A program made the position numbers and the translations under genes. The notes below the pieces were generated by a model. The model was not told where the DNA came from, made no database searches, and worked only from the letters and a program-made list of their open reading frames with translations. From the NCBI RefSeq assembly GCF_006386545.1, contig NZ_SWAR01000002.1:225842-289841 (forward strand): a DNA stretch of 64,000 bases, in the 5' to 3' direction. The stretch's first letter is position 1. Every line of letters begins with the position of its first letter. Shown here piece by piece: positions 42,747-51,695 of this stretch. This DNA comes from Methylibium rhizosphaerae (GTDB lineage: Bacteria; Pseudomonadota; Gammaproteobacteria; Burkholderiales; Burkholderiaceae_C).

Positions 42747-44348
42747 TCACTTCAGGCTCACTCCGTAGAACTGTGCAATGGCAAAGGGGCTCATCCTGAA
42801 GCCCTCGACGTTCTTCAGCATCGGCTGCACCACCACCGAGTGCGCCATCGGGACCCAGGGCGCCTCGCGCTTGAAGACCTCCTGGGCTCTTTCGTAGAGC
42901 TTCGTGCGCTCGGCCAGCCGCGTGGTCTGCCTGGCCTTGTTGATGAGATCGTCGTATTCCTTGTGGCACCACTGGCTGTAGTTCGAGCTGCCCACCGCGG
43001 CGCAGCTCAGCAGCGTGGCCAGGAAGTTGTCGGGGTCGCCGTTGTCGCCGTTCCAGCCGAACATGCCGATGTCGCTTTCACCGGCCTTGGCGCGCTTCAG
43101 GTATTCGGCCCACTCGTACTTGACGATGCGGGTCCGGATGCCGACCTTGGCGAGGTCGGCCTGGATCAGCTCGGCCGCCTGCGCGCCGTTGGGGTTGTAG
43201 GGCCGCTGCACCGGCAGCGCCCACAGCGTGGTCTCGAAGCCGTTGGGGTAGCCCGCCTTGGCCAGCAGGGCACGTGCGTTCTGCGGGCTGTACTCGTAGT
43301 CCTTCACCTGCCTGTTGTAGGACCACATCGCCGGCGGGATGGGGTTGACCGCCACCGTGCCTGCGCCCTGGTACACCGCGTCGAGCAGCGCCTTCTTGTC
43401 GATCGCCATGTTGACGGCACGCCGCACGTCGACGCTGTCGAACGGCTTGTGCGTCACGTTGAGCGACAGGTAGCCGACGTTGAGCCCCGGCTGGGTGAGC
43501 AGCTTGATCTTCGGGTCCTTCCTGAGCACCTCCACCTCGGCCGGCTTCGGGTACGACGAGACGTGGCACTCGCCGGCCTTGAGCTTCTGCAGCCGCACCG
43601 CCGAGTCCTTGGTGATCGCGAAGATCAGCTGGTCGATGGCGGCCTTGCCGCGGAAGTAGGTCGGGTTGGCGGCATAGCGGATCTGCGCGTCCTTTTCGTA
43701 GCGCCTGAAGACGAAAGGCCCGGTGCCCACCGGCCGGGTGTTGAAGTCCTGCGGGGTGCCGTTCCTGAGCAGCTGGTCCGCGTATTCGGCCGAGTGGATG
43801 GAGGCGAAATCCATCGCCAGGTTGGCCAGGAAGGCGGCGTCCACCTGCTTGAGGGTGAAGCGCACCGTGTGGCTGTCGGGCTTCTCGATCTTCGCGAGGT
43901 TGTCGGGCAGCCCCATGTCGGCGGCGTACTCGAAGGCCACCGGCGCCGCCTTCTGGAAGGCGTTGTCCTTGTTGACCATGCGGTCGAAGGTGAAGACGAC
44001 GTCGTCGGCGTTGAAGTCGCGGCCCGGCTTGAACCAGTCGGTGGTGTGGAACCTGACGCCGCGGCGCAGGTGGAAGGTGTAGGTCAGGCCGTCGGCGCTG
44101 ACCTCCCACTTCTCGGCCAGCCCAGGCTCGATCGTCGTGCCGCCGCGCTCGAACTCGACCAGCCGGTTGAAGATGGGCTGCGAGGCGGCGTCGAAGGTGG
44201 TGCCCGCGGTGTAGCGCGCAGGGTCGAACCCCTCGGGGCTGCCTTCGGAGCAGTAGATCAGCGTGCCGGCTGCCTGGGCAGCAAGCCCGCAGACCGCGAG
44301 GCCGGCCGCCAGGATATGGCGGGCCGCAGCGAGATGTCGTCTCTTCAT
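42747..44348 (-). CDS. dppA: peptide-binding periplasmic protein DppA-type, promoter-proximal copy
   Basis: 533 residues with a signal peptide (MKRRHLAAARHILAAGLAVCG, cleavage near AQA-AGTL). It has the family 5 blocks TLIYCSEGSPEGFDPARYT, PVGTGPFVFRRYEKDAQIRY and LSCAAVGSSNYSQWCHKEYD, which resemble E. coli DppA more than the two downstream copies do. First gene of the operon, with a candidate sigma-70 promoter 46 bp upstream. It is 5 bp upstream of the peptidase gene. Confidence 0.94.
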   Translation of the reverse strand: MKRRHLAAARHILAAGLAVCGLAAQAAGTLIYCSEGSPEGFDPARYTAGTTFDAASQPIFNRLVEFERGGTTIEPGLAEKWEVSADGLTYTFHLRRGVRFHTTDWFKPGRDFNADDVVFTFDRMVNKDNAFQKAAPVAFEYAADMGLPDNLAKIEKPDSHTVRFTLKQVDAAFLANLAMDFASIHSAEYADQLLRNGTPQDFNTRPVGTGPFVFRRYEKDAQIRYAANPTYFRGKAAIDQLIFAITKDSAVRLQKLKAGECHVSSYPKPAEVEVLRKDPKIKLLTQPGLNVGYLSLNVTHKPFDSVDVRRAVNMAIDKKALLDAVYQGAGTVAVNPIPPAMWSYNRQVKDYEYSPQNARALLAKAGYPNGFETTLWALPVQRPYNPNGAQAAELIQADLAKVGIRTRIVKYEWAEYLKRAKAGESDIGMFGWNGDNGDPDNFLATLLSCAAVGSSNYSQWCHKEYDDLINKARQTTRLAERTKLYERAQEVFKREAPWVPMAHSVVVQPMLKNVEGFRMSPFAIAQFYGVSLK

Positions 44349-44393
44349 GAGGGGGTCACCTTGTGGATGACGAGGGCCTGGAGAAGTCGCGCG

Positions 44394-44421
44394 AGTCTAG
44401 GGCAACCGGATTCGCATGCAA
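44394..44421 (-). promoter_or_regulatory. candidate sigma-70 promoter of the dpp operon
   Basis: On the minus strand, TTGCAT (44421-44416) and TAGACT (44399-44394) are separated by 16 bp. Transcription would begin near 44387, about 39 bases before the dppA start. The match is moderate and was found by eye. Confidence 0.4.
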
Positions 44422-44516
44422 TGGTGATAACGCTTGTATAGGCAAGCGGGGGTGCAACGCCGCGGCTGCGGGCCGGCAACGGCCACCCCGGGTGCCCGAT
44501 GCCGTCACAATAGGGC

Positions 44517-46040
44517 ATGCCTGTCTCCTTCCTTGCCCCCACCGGTTTCGAAACGGCTCGCTTCGACGACCCGTCCGCCGCGCTGGAACGCGTCAGCGCC
44601 ATCTACGAGCACAACGTGGGCCACCTGCGCGACATGCTGCAGCGCTTCGTCACCGGCGACAGCTTCTCGCAGCACGTGCGGGCCTGCTACCCCTTCGTGC
44701 GCGTGCACACCGACACCGTGGCACGGGCCGACTCGCGCCTCTCCTACGGCTTCGTCGCCGGCCCCGGCACCTACGAAACCACCCTCACGCGGCCCGACCT
44801 GTTCGGCGACTACTACCTCGAGCAATTCCGCCTGCTGCTGAAGAACCATGGCGTCGCACTGGAAGTGGGCACGAGCGTGCAGCCCATCCCGGTGCATTTT
44901 TCGCTCGCCGAGCACGACCACATCGAGGGCAGCCTGAGCGTCGAGCGGCGCCTGCTGATGCGCGACGTGTTCGACCTGCCCGACCTGGGCGCCATGGACG
45001 ACGGCATCGCCAACGGCACCTACGAGCCGGCGCCCGGCGAACCGCAGCCGCTGGCGCTGTTCACCGGCCCGCGGGTCGACTATTCGCTGCACCGGCTGCG
45101 GCACTACACCGGCACCGCGCCCGAGCACTTCCAGAACTTCGTGCTGTTCACGAACTACCAGTTCTACATCGACGAGTTCGTGCGCCTGGGCCGCGAGCTG
45201 ATGGCACGCGAGCCCGGCCAGGCGCCGCTGTTCACCGGCACCACCAGCGACGACTACGTCGCCTTCGTGGAGCCGGGCAACGTGGTGACGCGCCGTGCCG
45301 GCATGCCTGCCGAGGACACCGACGCCCTGGGCATGCCGCCGCCGCGCATGCCGCAGATGCCGGCCTACCACCTGGTGCGCCGCGACCGTGCCGGCATCAC
45401 GATGGTCAACATCGGCGTCGGCCCGGCCAACGCCAAGACCATCACCGACCACATCGCGGTGCTGCGCCCGCATGCCTGGATCATGCTGGGCCACTGCGCC
45501 GGCCTGCGCAACACGCAGCAGCTGGGCGACTACGTGCTGGCGCACGGCTATGTGCGCGAGGACCACGTGCTCGACGAAGACCTGCCGCTGTGGGTGCCGA
45601 TCCCGCCGCTGGCCGAGGTGCAGGTGGCGCTGCAGACCGCGGTGGCCGACATCACCCAGCTCACCGGCTACGAGCTCAAGCGCATCATGCGCACCGGCAC
45701 CGTGGCCTCGACCGACAACCGCAACTGGGAGCTGCTGCCCCAGCGCACGCCGGAGCGGCGCTTCAGCCAGAGCCGGGCGGTGGCGCTCGACATGGAAAGC
45801 GCGACCATCGCCGCCAACGGCTTCCGCTTCCGCGTGCCCTACGGCACCTTGCTGTGCGTGAGCGACAAGCCGCTGCACGGCGAGATCAAGCTGCCGGGCA
45901 TGGCCAACCAGTTCTACCGCGAGCGGGTGGACCAGCACCTGCGCATCGGCATCCGGGCGGTGGAGATCCTGCGGCAGCAGCGGCTCGACCAGCTGCACAG
46001 CCGCAAGCTGCGCAGCTTTGCCGAGGTGGCGTTCCAGTAG
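44517..46040 (+). CDS. amn: AMP nucleosidase
   Basis: 507 residues. The N-terminal AMP nucleosidase domain (about 10-170, including SRLSYGFVAGPGTYETTLTRPDLF) is followed by a nucleoside-phosphorylase-like catalytic domain (about 270-490) with TMVNIGVGPANAKTITDHIAVLRPHAWIMLGHCAGLR and ALDMESATIAANGFRFRVPYGTLLCVSDKPLHGE. It splits AMP to adenine and ribose 5-phosphate and helps balance adenylate pools. Divergent from dpp; convergent with the phosphodiesterase, with a shared hairpin terminator. Confidence 0.95.
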   Translation: MPVSFLAPTGFETARFDDPSAALERVSAIYEHNVGHLRDMLQRFVTGDSFSQHVRACYPFVRVHTDTVARADSRLSYGFVAGPGTYETTLTRPDLFGDYYLEQFRLLLKNHGVALEVGTSVQPIPVHFSLAEHDHIEGSLSVERRLLMRDVFDLPDLGAMDDGIANGTYEPAPGEPQPLALFTGPRVDYSLHRLRHYTGTAPEHFQNFVLFTNYQFYIDEFVRLGRELMAREPGQAPLFTGTTSDDYVAFVEPGNVVTRRAGMPAEDTDALGMPPPRMPQMPAYHLVRRDRAGITMVNIGVGPANAKTITDHIAVLRPHAWIMLGHCAGLRNTQQLGDYVLAHGYVREDHVLDEDLPLWVPIPPLAEVQVALQTAVADITQLTGYELKRIMRTGTVASTDNRNWELLPQRTPERRFSQSRAVALDMESATIAANGFRFRVPYGTLLCVSDKPLHGEIKLPGMANQFYRERVDQHLRIGIRAVEILRQQRLDQLHSRKLRSFAEVAFQ

Positions 46041-46058
46041 GTTGCCCTCGCAAGCGCA

Positions 46059-46083
46059 AAGGGGCCCGGAAACGGGCCCCTTG
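46059..46083. terminator. bidirectional intrinsic terminator between amn and the phosphodiesterase
   Basis: The stem is aaggggcccg (46059-46068) paired with cgggcccctt (46073-46082) around a gaaa tetraloop. The ends are A-rich on one side and T-rich on the other, so it can work for both convergent genes. Confidence 0.8.
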
Positions 46084-46112
46084 ACCTTGAACCAGCGCCG
46101 GTTCCCCGGGAC

Positions 46113-47366
46113 TCAATCGTCCCGATCGCACCTGCGCCCGCTCACCAGGCAGCGCGCATAGGACGGATCCTGCTTGAGCTTCCAGGTGACCCGGGCTGCC
46201 ACCGCGGTGTCGGCGAAGTCCGAGAACACGCCATCCACGCCGGCCTCGAAGAACCTCAGGTATTCGTTCACCGGGTTGCCGGCATGGTCGGTGGCCAGCC
46301 GCCGCTGTTCGTTGCGGAAGGTGTACGGATGCACCACCAGGCCCAGCTTGTGGGCGTTGGCAATGACGTCGGTGGCCGGCAGCAGCTTGCGGTCGGCCTC
46401 GTTCACCGCCCCGTCGCCGTTCACGTCGCTGCAGGCGCCGTTGACCAGCGTGCAGGCGCTCGGGATCAGGTAGTACTTCCAGGGTCCGACGCCGTCGGCA
46501 TAGGTGCGCACCTCGGCCAGGCCGGCGGGGGTGAGCAGGTCCTTGAACAGCCCGGCGCGGCCGGAGACCACCCAGTCGTACGGCTTGTCATAGGGCTTGG
46601 TGAAGTCGAGCGAACCATCCGGGTTGAGGTCGTTGGCGTCCACCAGCTGCACCAGCCGCACGCTGGTGCGCGAACGCAGGTAGCGCAGGTTGGCGGTCTC
46701 GAAGGACTGGATGAACACCGGCGCATGGCGGTGGTTCCAGCCCGCCTTCTGCAGCACCGCGAGCAGCCGGTCTTCCAGCGCCAGGCCGATGCCCTGGTGA
46801 TACGTCGGATGCTTGGTCTCGGGATAGATGCCGATGCGCCGGCCCTTTTCGTCGCTCTTGCGCTTGACCAGCGCGATCACCTCCTCGAGCGTGGGAATGC
46901 CGAACTGTCCGTTCAGGCCCTGCTCGCGATCGCCGAAGGCCTGCACGGCGCGCAGTTGCCGGATCTCGGCCAGTGTGAAGTCGCTGGCGAAGAAGCCGGT
47001 GTCGGGCACCCCGTCGACCATCACCGTGCGCTTGCGCGCCGCGAACTGCGGCAGCGCGCTCACGTTGGTGGTGGCGATCAGGTTCGGCTCGTGGCGGGCG
47101 ATGAGATGGCCGTCCTTGGTGGCCACCAGGTCGGGCTCCACATAGTCGGCCCCCAGCTCGATGGCCAGCGCGTAGCTTTCCAGGGTGTGCTCGGGCAGGT
47201 AGCCGCTGGCACCCCGGTGGCCGATCACCAGCGGACTTGGTTCAGCCCGGTGGCCAAAGCCGCGGCCGTCGTCGCCGTGGGCCCGGGCAGCGCCTGCGGA
47301 AAGCGCCAGCAGCGTGGCGGCGGCTGCGGCCAGCATGCGGGCCGTGCGGTTGCGCAACAGTCTCAT
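46113..47366 (-). CDS. glpQ: secreted glycerophosphodiester phosphodiesterase with dockerin-like loop
   Basis: 417 residues with a signal peptide (about 1-29). The GDPD barrel has the catalytic-site motif [34 protein letters not shown] and [13 protein letters not shown], as in periplasmic GlpQ, which hydrolyses glycerophosphodiesters to glycerol 3-phosphate and an alcohol. An inserted segment contains [17 protein letters not shown], an EF-hand/dockerin-like Ca2+ loop, with nearby cysteines. ATG 47366 was chosen by the signal peptide. The gene is alone on this strand. Confidence 0.92.
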   Translation of the reverse strand: MRLLRNRTARMLAAAAATLLALSAGAARAHGDDGRGFGHRAEPSPLVIGHRGASGYLPEHTLESYALAIELGADYVEPDLVATKDGHLIARHEPNLIATTNVSALPQFAARKRTVMVDGVPDTGFFASDFTLAEIRQLRAVQAFGDREQGLNGQFGIPTLEEVIALVKRKSDEKGRRIGIYPETKHPTYHQGIGLALEDRLLAVLQKAGWNHRHAPVFIQSFETANLRYLRSRTSVRLVQLVDANDLNPDGSLDFTKPYDKPYDWVVSGRAGLFKDLLTPAGLAEVRTYADGVGPWKYYLIPSACTLVNGACSDVNGDGAVNEADRKLLPATDVIANAHKLGLVVHPYTFRNEQRRLATDHAGNPVNEYLRFFEAGVDGVFSDFADTAVAARVTWKLKQDPSYARCLVSGRRCDRDD

Positions 47367-47623
47367 GAAACCTCCTCTTCTTGGTGGGAAGGCGACGCTA
47401 CGCGGGCGGCGTGACGTCGGTTTGACAGCACGGCCTGCGGCCGCCCCGAAGGCTATGCCGGCCGGCGCTTGCCGTCGAACCCCCAAGTGGTAACAGCAGC
47501 TTGCCGGCCCTGGCCGACCCGCTTGTGCGCGGCGAGCCGATCCCTTACGCTGGCCCCAGCAAAGGCCCCCACGACACCACCCACGGGCGCGGACGCTTGG
47601 CGCTCGGCAACGAGGAGAGCGCC

Positions 47624-49675
47624 ATGTCCGACACCCCGTTCTGCGATACCGCAGCCCTCCGCACGCTGGCCCTGGTGGGCCAGACCGCTGCGGGAAAGAC
47701 CAGCCTCGTCGAAGCCCTGCTGCACAAGTCCGGCGCCATCGGCGCGCCCGGCAGCCTGGAGCGCGGCACCACCGTGAGCGACTACGACCCGCTGGAGCGG
47801 CGGGCCCAGCATTCGATCAATGCCTCGCTGGTGCACCTGCACCACCAGGGCACGCGCATCCACCTGATCGACACGCCCGGGTCGCCCGACTTCCTGGGCC
47901 AGTCGCTGCCCGCGCTCGAAGCGGTGGACACCGCGGCGCTGGTGATCAGCGCGCAGGCCGGCGTCGAGATGATGAGCACCCGCATGATGGCGTGGGCGGC
48001 GAAGCGCAACCTGTGCCGCATGATCATCGTCAACAAGATCGACGCCGAGCGGGTGGACCTGCCGGGGCTCGTGACGCAGATCCAGGCTGCCTTCGGCAAG
48101 GAATGCCTGCCGCTCAACCTGCCGGCTCGAGGCGGCGCCGGCGTCGTCGACTGCTTCTTCAACCCCTCGGGCGAAGCCGATTTCTCCTCCGTGGAAGCGG
48201 CCCACCGGGCCCTGGTGGAGCAGGTGGTGGAGGTGGACGCGGCCTTCGTCGAGCGCTACCTCAACGACGGCGACGTGGACCCGAGCGAGCTGCATGCGCC
48301 GCTGGAGCAGGCGCTGCGCGAGGGCCACCTGATCCCGATCTGCTTCGTGTCGGCACGCAACGGCGCCGGCATCGCGGAACTGCTGGACGTGCTGGTCAAG
48401 CTGATGCCCAACCCGACCGAGGGCAACCCGCCGCAGTTCCTCAAGGGCGAAGGCGAAGAGGCGCGGCCGATCGAGGCCCGGCCCGACCCGGCGGCGCACG
48501 TGCTGGCGCATGTGTTCAAGGTCACGGTGGACCCCTACGTCGGCAAGATGGGCGTCTTCCGCATCCATCAGGGCACGGTCACGCGCGACAGCCAGCTCTA
48601 CATCGGCGACGGGCGCAAGCCGTTCAAGGTGGGCCACCTGTTCATGCTGCAGGGCAAGGACCATGTCGAGGTGCCGCGGGCAGGCCCCGGCGAGCTGTGC
48701 GCGGTGGCCAAGGTGGACGACCTGCATTTCGATGCGGTGCTGCACGATGCGGCCGAGGACGACCACATCCACCTGAAGCCGCTGGACTTCCCGGTGCCGG
48801 TGCACGGCCTGGCCATCGAGCCCAAGCGCCGCGGCGACGAGCAGCGCATGTGGGACATCCTGCAGAAGCTGGTGGACGAAGACCCGTGCCTGAAGGTGGA
48901 GCATGTGGCCACCACCAACGAGACGGTGGTCTACGGCCTGGGCGAGCTGCACCTGCGCACGCTGCTCGAGCGCCTGACCGACGTCTACAAGTGCGAGGTC
49001 AACACCCGCCCGCCGCGCATCGCCTACCGCGAAACCATCACCCTGCCGGCCGAAGGCCACCACCGTCACAAGAAGCAGACCGGCGGGGCCGGCCAGTTCG
49101 GTGAGGTGTTCCTGAAGGTGGAGCCGCTGCCGCGCGGCGCGGGCTTCGAGTTCGTCGACAAGGTCAAGGGCGGCACCATCCCCGGGCAGTTTTTGCCCGC
49201 CGTCGAAAAGGGCGTGCGCCAGGCCATGGACAGCGGGGTGATCGCCGGCTACCCGGTGAAGGACGTGCGGGTGATCGTCTACGACGGCAAGCACCACAGC
49301 GTGGACAGCAAGGAGATCGCCTTCATCACCGCCGGGCGCAAGGCCTTCATCGACGCGGTGCTGAAGGCCGGCCCGATCGTGCTGGAGCCGATCGTCAACG
49401 TCGAGATCACCGCGCCCGACTACGCCACCGGCGACATCACCGGCGACCTGTCGTCGAAGCGGGCCCAGGTCAACGGCACGCAGGCGCTGGGGCTGGGCTC
49501 GCTGGCGGTGCGGGCGCAGGTGCCGCTGTCGGAGCTCTCCGGCTACCAGTCACGGCTGAATTCGATGACCAGCGGACAGGGCAGCTACACGCTGGAGCTC
49601 AGCCACTACGACCAGGTGCCGCCCAACGTGCAGCAGCAGCTGGCCGGGCAGTACAAGCTGCGCGACGAGGAATAG
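47624..49675 (+). CDS. elongation factor G-like GTPase (EF-G paralogue)
   Basis: 683 residues with EF-G domain order: GTPase (1-270), domain II (about 300-390), III, IV and V. G motifs are [18 protein letters not shown] and [10 protein letters not shown]; the first differs from the AHIDAGKTT form of canonical EF-G, so this is the divergent EF-G-like group. The C-terminal part has [13 protein letters not shown] and [14 protein letters not shown]. It may act in translocation, recycling or stress. GAGGAG precedes ATG 47624; the frame to 47501 lacks family sequence. It is not next to ribosomal genes. Confidence 0.93.
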   Translation: MSDTPFCDTAALRTLALVGQTAAGKTSLVEALLHKSGAIGAPGSLERGTTVSDYDPLERRAQHSINASLVHLHHQGTRIHLIDTPGSPDFLGQSLPALEAVDTAALVISAQAGVEMMSTRMMAWAAKRNLCRMIIVNKIDAERVDLPGLVTQIQAAFGKECLPLNLPARGGAGVVDCFFNPSGEADFSSVEAAHRALVEQVVEVDAAFVERYLNDGDVDPSELHAPLEQALREGHLIPICFVSARNGAGIAELLDVLVKLMPNPTEGNPPQFLKGEGEEARPIEARPDPAAHVLAHVFKVTVDPYVGKMGVFRIHQGTVTRDSQLYIGDGRKPFKVGHLFMLQGKDHVEVPRAGPGELCAVAKVDDLHFDAVLHDAAEDDHIHLKPLDFPVPVHGLAIEPKRRGDEQRMWDILQKLVDEDPCLKVEHVATTNETVVYGLGELHLRTLLERLTDVYKCEVNTRPPRIAYRETITLPAEGHHRHKKQTGGAGQFGEVFLKVEPLPRGAGFEFVDKVKGGTIPGQFLPAVEKGVRQAMDSGVIAGYPVKDVRVIVYDGKHHSVDSKEIAFITAGRKAFIDAVLKAGPIVLEPIVNVEITAPDYATGDITGDLSSKRAQVNGTQALGLGSLAVRAQVPLSELSGYQSRLNSMTSGQGSYTLELSHYDQVPPNVQQQLAGQYKLRDEE

Positions 49676-49686
49676 AGGGTCGGCCG

Positions 49687-50292
49687 TCAGGGCCGCGAAG
49701 CGGCGGGCGCGGCAGCAGCGGCAGCCTTGCGATCGGCCGCCTCCTGCAGCGTCTTCATCCGGGCCATCCAGTCGCTCCAGTCGATGGGGCCGCTGTCGAA
49801 GCGCTTCTTCAGGTTGGCCAGCACGTTGCCCCAGGCCGCATCGAAGTAGTGATAGGCCTTGTCCCACTCGCCGCCGTCGCCCCAGCCGGTGTGATGCAGC
49901 GACAGGCGGGTGAGCCGGTCGGACACCGGCTCGAAGCGCAGCACCACCAGCGTGCGCTGCGCACGGGCTTCCGGCAGGTGCGGCGGCGCGTTCCAGTCGA
50001 ACGACAGCATCTTCTTCGGCTGCAGTGCCATGAAGCGCATGTCGTCGGCGCCCTTCAGGCCGGAGGGCGCATAGGGATTGAAGTGGATGCTGAAGGTGCC
50101 GCCCGGGCGGGCCTCGACCTTCGCGTCGGGCGCAAGGAAGCTGGTGATGCCTTCGCGGGTGGTCCAGGCCTCCCAGGCCTGGTCGAGGCTGGCATTCAGC
50201 TCCACCTGCTTGGTGATGGCGCGCTCGGCCGCGACCGCCGCCAGGGCCGACAGGCTGCACACCGCAAGGACGATCCAGGCTCGCAGGCGCAT
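49687..50292 (-). CDS. exported SRPBCC (START-like) domain protein
   Basis: 201 residues with a signal peptide (MRLRAWIVLAVCSLSALAAVAA). The rest is a SRPBCC/Aha1-type helix-grip fold: KQVELNASLDQAWEAWTTREGITSFLAPDAKVEARPGG, then FDWNAPPHL and LSLHHTGWGDGGEWDKAYHYFDAAWGNVLANL. Such domains bind hydrophobic ligands; export is unusual but found in some members. The tail is Ala-rich. Convergent with the EF-G-like gene with an 11 bp gap. Confidence 0.85.
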   Translation of the reverse strand: MRLRAWIVLAVCSLSALAAVAAERAITKQVELNASLDQAWEAWTTREGITSFLAPDAKVEARPGGTFSIHFNPYAPSGLKGADDMRFMALQPKKMLSFDWNAPPHLPEARAQRTLVVLRFEPVSDRLTRLSLHHTGWGDGGEWDKAYHYFDAAWGNVLANLKKRFDSGPIDWSDWMARMKTLQEAADRKAAAAAAPAASRP

Positions 50293-50405
50293 GCTGGTTT
50301 CTTTCGCTGGATTGGGGGTAGCGCAGTATGCGCCGCGGCGCTTGATCAAGCAGCCTTTATCATCGAGGCCAGTGCCGGGCCCTGCCCGGCCTTTTGCCGT
50401 TTGCC

Positions 50406-50975
50406 ATGCCCCAGGACCTCGCCAGCATCCGCCTCGACAACGCCCTCGCCCTGTTCGAGGAATTCGTCGCTTCCACCGTCAAGCATCCGGATGCCGCCGC
50501 GCTGCGGGGGCTCGAGCGCCGCTTTGCCGAACGGCTGCAGATCCAGCCCAGCTACTGGAGCCAGATCAAGAGCCGCTCACGCCAGATCGGCGAGCGGCTG
50601 GCTCGCCAGTTCGAGCAGCTGAGCCACAAGCCCGCCGGCTGGATGGACCAGCCGCATGGGCCCGCGGCCCCGGCTGGCAAGGCCCCCATCGCGCCCACCT
50701 CGGTGGCCGTGGCAGCGGCCGCGGCCGCACCGGCGCAGCCGCAGGACGACGACGAGCGCTTCATCGTGGGCCTCGTGCTCACCTTCTATCGCCGCCACCC
50801 GGAGCGCGCGCGAGCGCGCCTGCTCGACCTGCTGGGCGAGGTGCTGAGCCCCGCCGCGCTGGCACAACAGCCGCCCGGGCCCGCTGAAAAGGCGCCCGCC
50901 AAACCCGCCGACGACGGCCGCGATCTCTGGGCGAGTACGCAAAAGGGTGTGGCGCCGTTGAAACGCAAACGCTGA
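50406..50975 (+). CDS. putative DNA-binding protein with repressor-like helix-turn-helix
   Basis: 189 residues. The segment about 35-80 (ERRFAERLQIQPSYWSQIKSRSRQIGERLARQFE, ending KPAGWMDQPH) resembles the helix-turn-helix of phage-type CI/XRE repressors, where GWMD closes the domain. An Ala/Pro-rich linker follows, then a helical segment (FIVGLVLTFYRRHPERARARLLDLLGEVL) and a basic end. ATG 50406 was taken over TTG 50394. It may regulate the small-gene cluster downstream, an inference from position. Confidence 0.65.
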   Translation: MPQDLASIRLDNALALFEEFVASTVKHPDAAALRGLERRFAERLQIQPSYWSQIKSRSRQIGERLARQFEQLSHKPAGWMDQPHGPAAPAGKAPIAPTSVAVAAAAAAPAQPQDDDERFIVGLVLTFYRRHPERARARLLDLLGEVLSPAALAQQPPGPAEKAPAKPADDGRDLWASTQKGVAPLKRKR

Positions 50976-51000
50976 ACCCTTGATCTAGGGATAAAAAACG

Positions 51001-51030
51001 CTTGCGCAAGATAATGAGTTGTTTATCATT
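51001..51030. promoter_or_regulatory. palindrome and Fur-like dyad, possible operator/promoter
   Basis: cttgcgcaag (51001-51010) is a perfect palindrome. It is followed at once by an AT-rich dyad, aatga (51013-51017) with tcatt (51026-51030), in a context ataatgag...ttatcatt that resembles betaproteobacterial Fur boxes. It lies 417 bp upstream of the small gene at 51447. By-eye match only. Confidence 0.38.
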
Positions 51031-51135
51031 GCGCCCAAGCTGCTGCACCCGGTGCCCCAACCGCACCACCCCTTCAAGAAGTCCCCGCAGCGGCGACACC
51101 CGCCACGCAACCCCCTAGCCGATCAGGAGCTCACT

Positions 51136-51309
51136 TTGTCGACCTTTGCCCCGTCCACCCACACGCTGCATCTGGCCCTGCCGGCCGGTGCCTGCGTTGC
51201 TGCCGCGAAGCTGCAGCAACGATGCGTGCGACGTGGAGCCGCTGGTGCCAAGGCTGGCATGTCTGCACTGATCGAGAACCTGACCCCACCCGGGGCGCCC
51301 GGAGTTTGA
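51136..51309 (+). CDS. possible small leader ORF, TTG start
   Basis: 57 residues if translation begins at TTG 51136, which has an AGGAG seven bases before it. Codons in the first half are G/C-biased like real genes, less so in the second half. The product has one short hydrophobic part with two cysteines and no recognised family. The stop lies 33 bp before the first of two terminator-like hairpins, so it could be a leader peptide. Not convincing as a functional protein. Confidence 0.3.
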   Translation: MSTFAPSTHTLHLALPAGACVAAAKLQQRCVRRGAAGAKAGMSALIENLTPPGAPGV

Positions 51310-51341
51310 GCCGCAGAACACACTGCGTCATTCATCTCCAG

Positions 51342-51373
51342 ACGGCCCGGTTTTCCGGGCCGTTTGCTTTTGG
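51342..51373 (+). terminator. intrinsic terminator with tttt loop
   Basis: Perfect 9 bp stem acggcccgg (51342-51350) with ccgggccgt (51355-51363), loop tttt, followed by ttgcttttg. A good rho-independent terminator for the region upstream. Confidence 0.75.
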
Positions 51374-51375
51374 GC

Positions 51376-51415
51376 ACGGCCCGGACGGTTCCCCACCGCC
51401 CGGGCCGTTTCGTTT
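51376..51415 (+). terminator. second hairpin with identical arms
   Basis: acggcccgg (51376-51384) and ccgggccgt (51400-51408) repeat the arms of the preceding hairpin exactly, with a 15 nt loop and a ttcgtttgtg tail. It ends 39 bp before the next gene start. Either a back-up terminator or one half of a pair of alternative structures. Confidence 0.6.
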
Positions 51416-51446
51416 GTGTTTGCCGCTGTCATCAAGGAGTCGAGAC

Positions 51447-51626
51447 ATGAAGAAGATCACCACCACCCTCACCGTCGCGGGCAAGAAGCCACGCAATCCA
51501 CTGGTCACGCCGGCGCGATTCCGCCAGGCCGGCAGCCATGGGATGCGAAGTCCATCCGCCTTGCGCCAGCAGGCCCAGCGATCGCTGCGCGGCGAACTGA
51601 AGAGCCTGCATCCGCCCAGTCCGTGA
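51447..51626 (+). CDS. small basic protein with KPRNPLV motif, unknown
   Basis: 59 residues, very basic: MKKITTTLTVAGKKPRNPLV followed by TPARFRQAGSHGMRSPSALRQQAQRSLRGEL. From memory, short Burkholderiales proteins share the KPRNPLV-x-A-x-FR-x-AG-x-H pattern, so it is probably a real conserved gene. AAGGAG lies 8 bases before ATG 51447. The charge suggests nucleic-acid binding. No function is known to me. Confidence 0.7.
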   Translation: MKKITTTLTVAGKKPRNPLVTPARFRQAGSHGMRSPSALRQQAQRSLRGELKSLHPPSP

Positions 51627-51695
51627 ACCGCGGCGGGCGACTCGACCGAACCCACACACGAGAGGTCGAGCGCCGCCACAGAGGAGCTATCGATC

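Larger units (their letters stand above)
50976..51446 (+). other. 470 bp region between two small genes
   Basis: This stretch holds no long gene. It contains a 10 bp palindrome (51001-51010), an AT-rich dyad (51013-51030), a possible 58-codon TTG-start ORF (51136-51309) and two hairpins with the same 9 bp arms (51342-51363 and 51376-51408). It looks like a regulatory leader region for the small genes at 51447 and 51696. Confidence 0.6.

Noticed and set aside
47453..49297. A 614-codon open frame on the minus strand opposite the EF-G-like gene
   Set aside because: Low-complexity His/Arg/Val/Gln composition typical of antisense reading of GC-rich genes; the plus strand has a clear EF-G family protein.
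51019..51309. A 96-codon reading of the leader ORF from TTG 51019
   Set aside because: No ribosome site, Pro/His-rich start overlapping the palindromic operator-like region; the internal TTG at 51136 is the only start with AGGAG.
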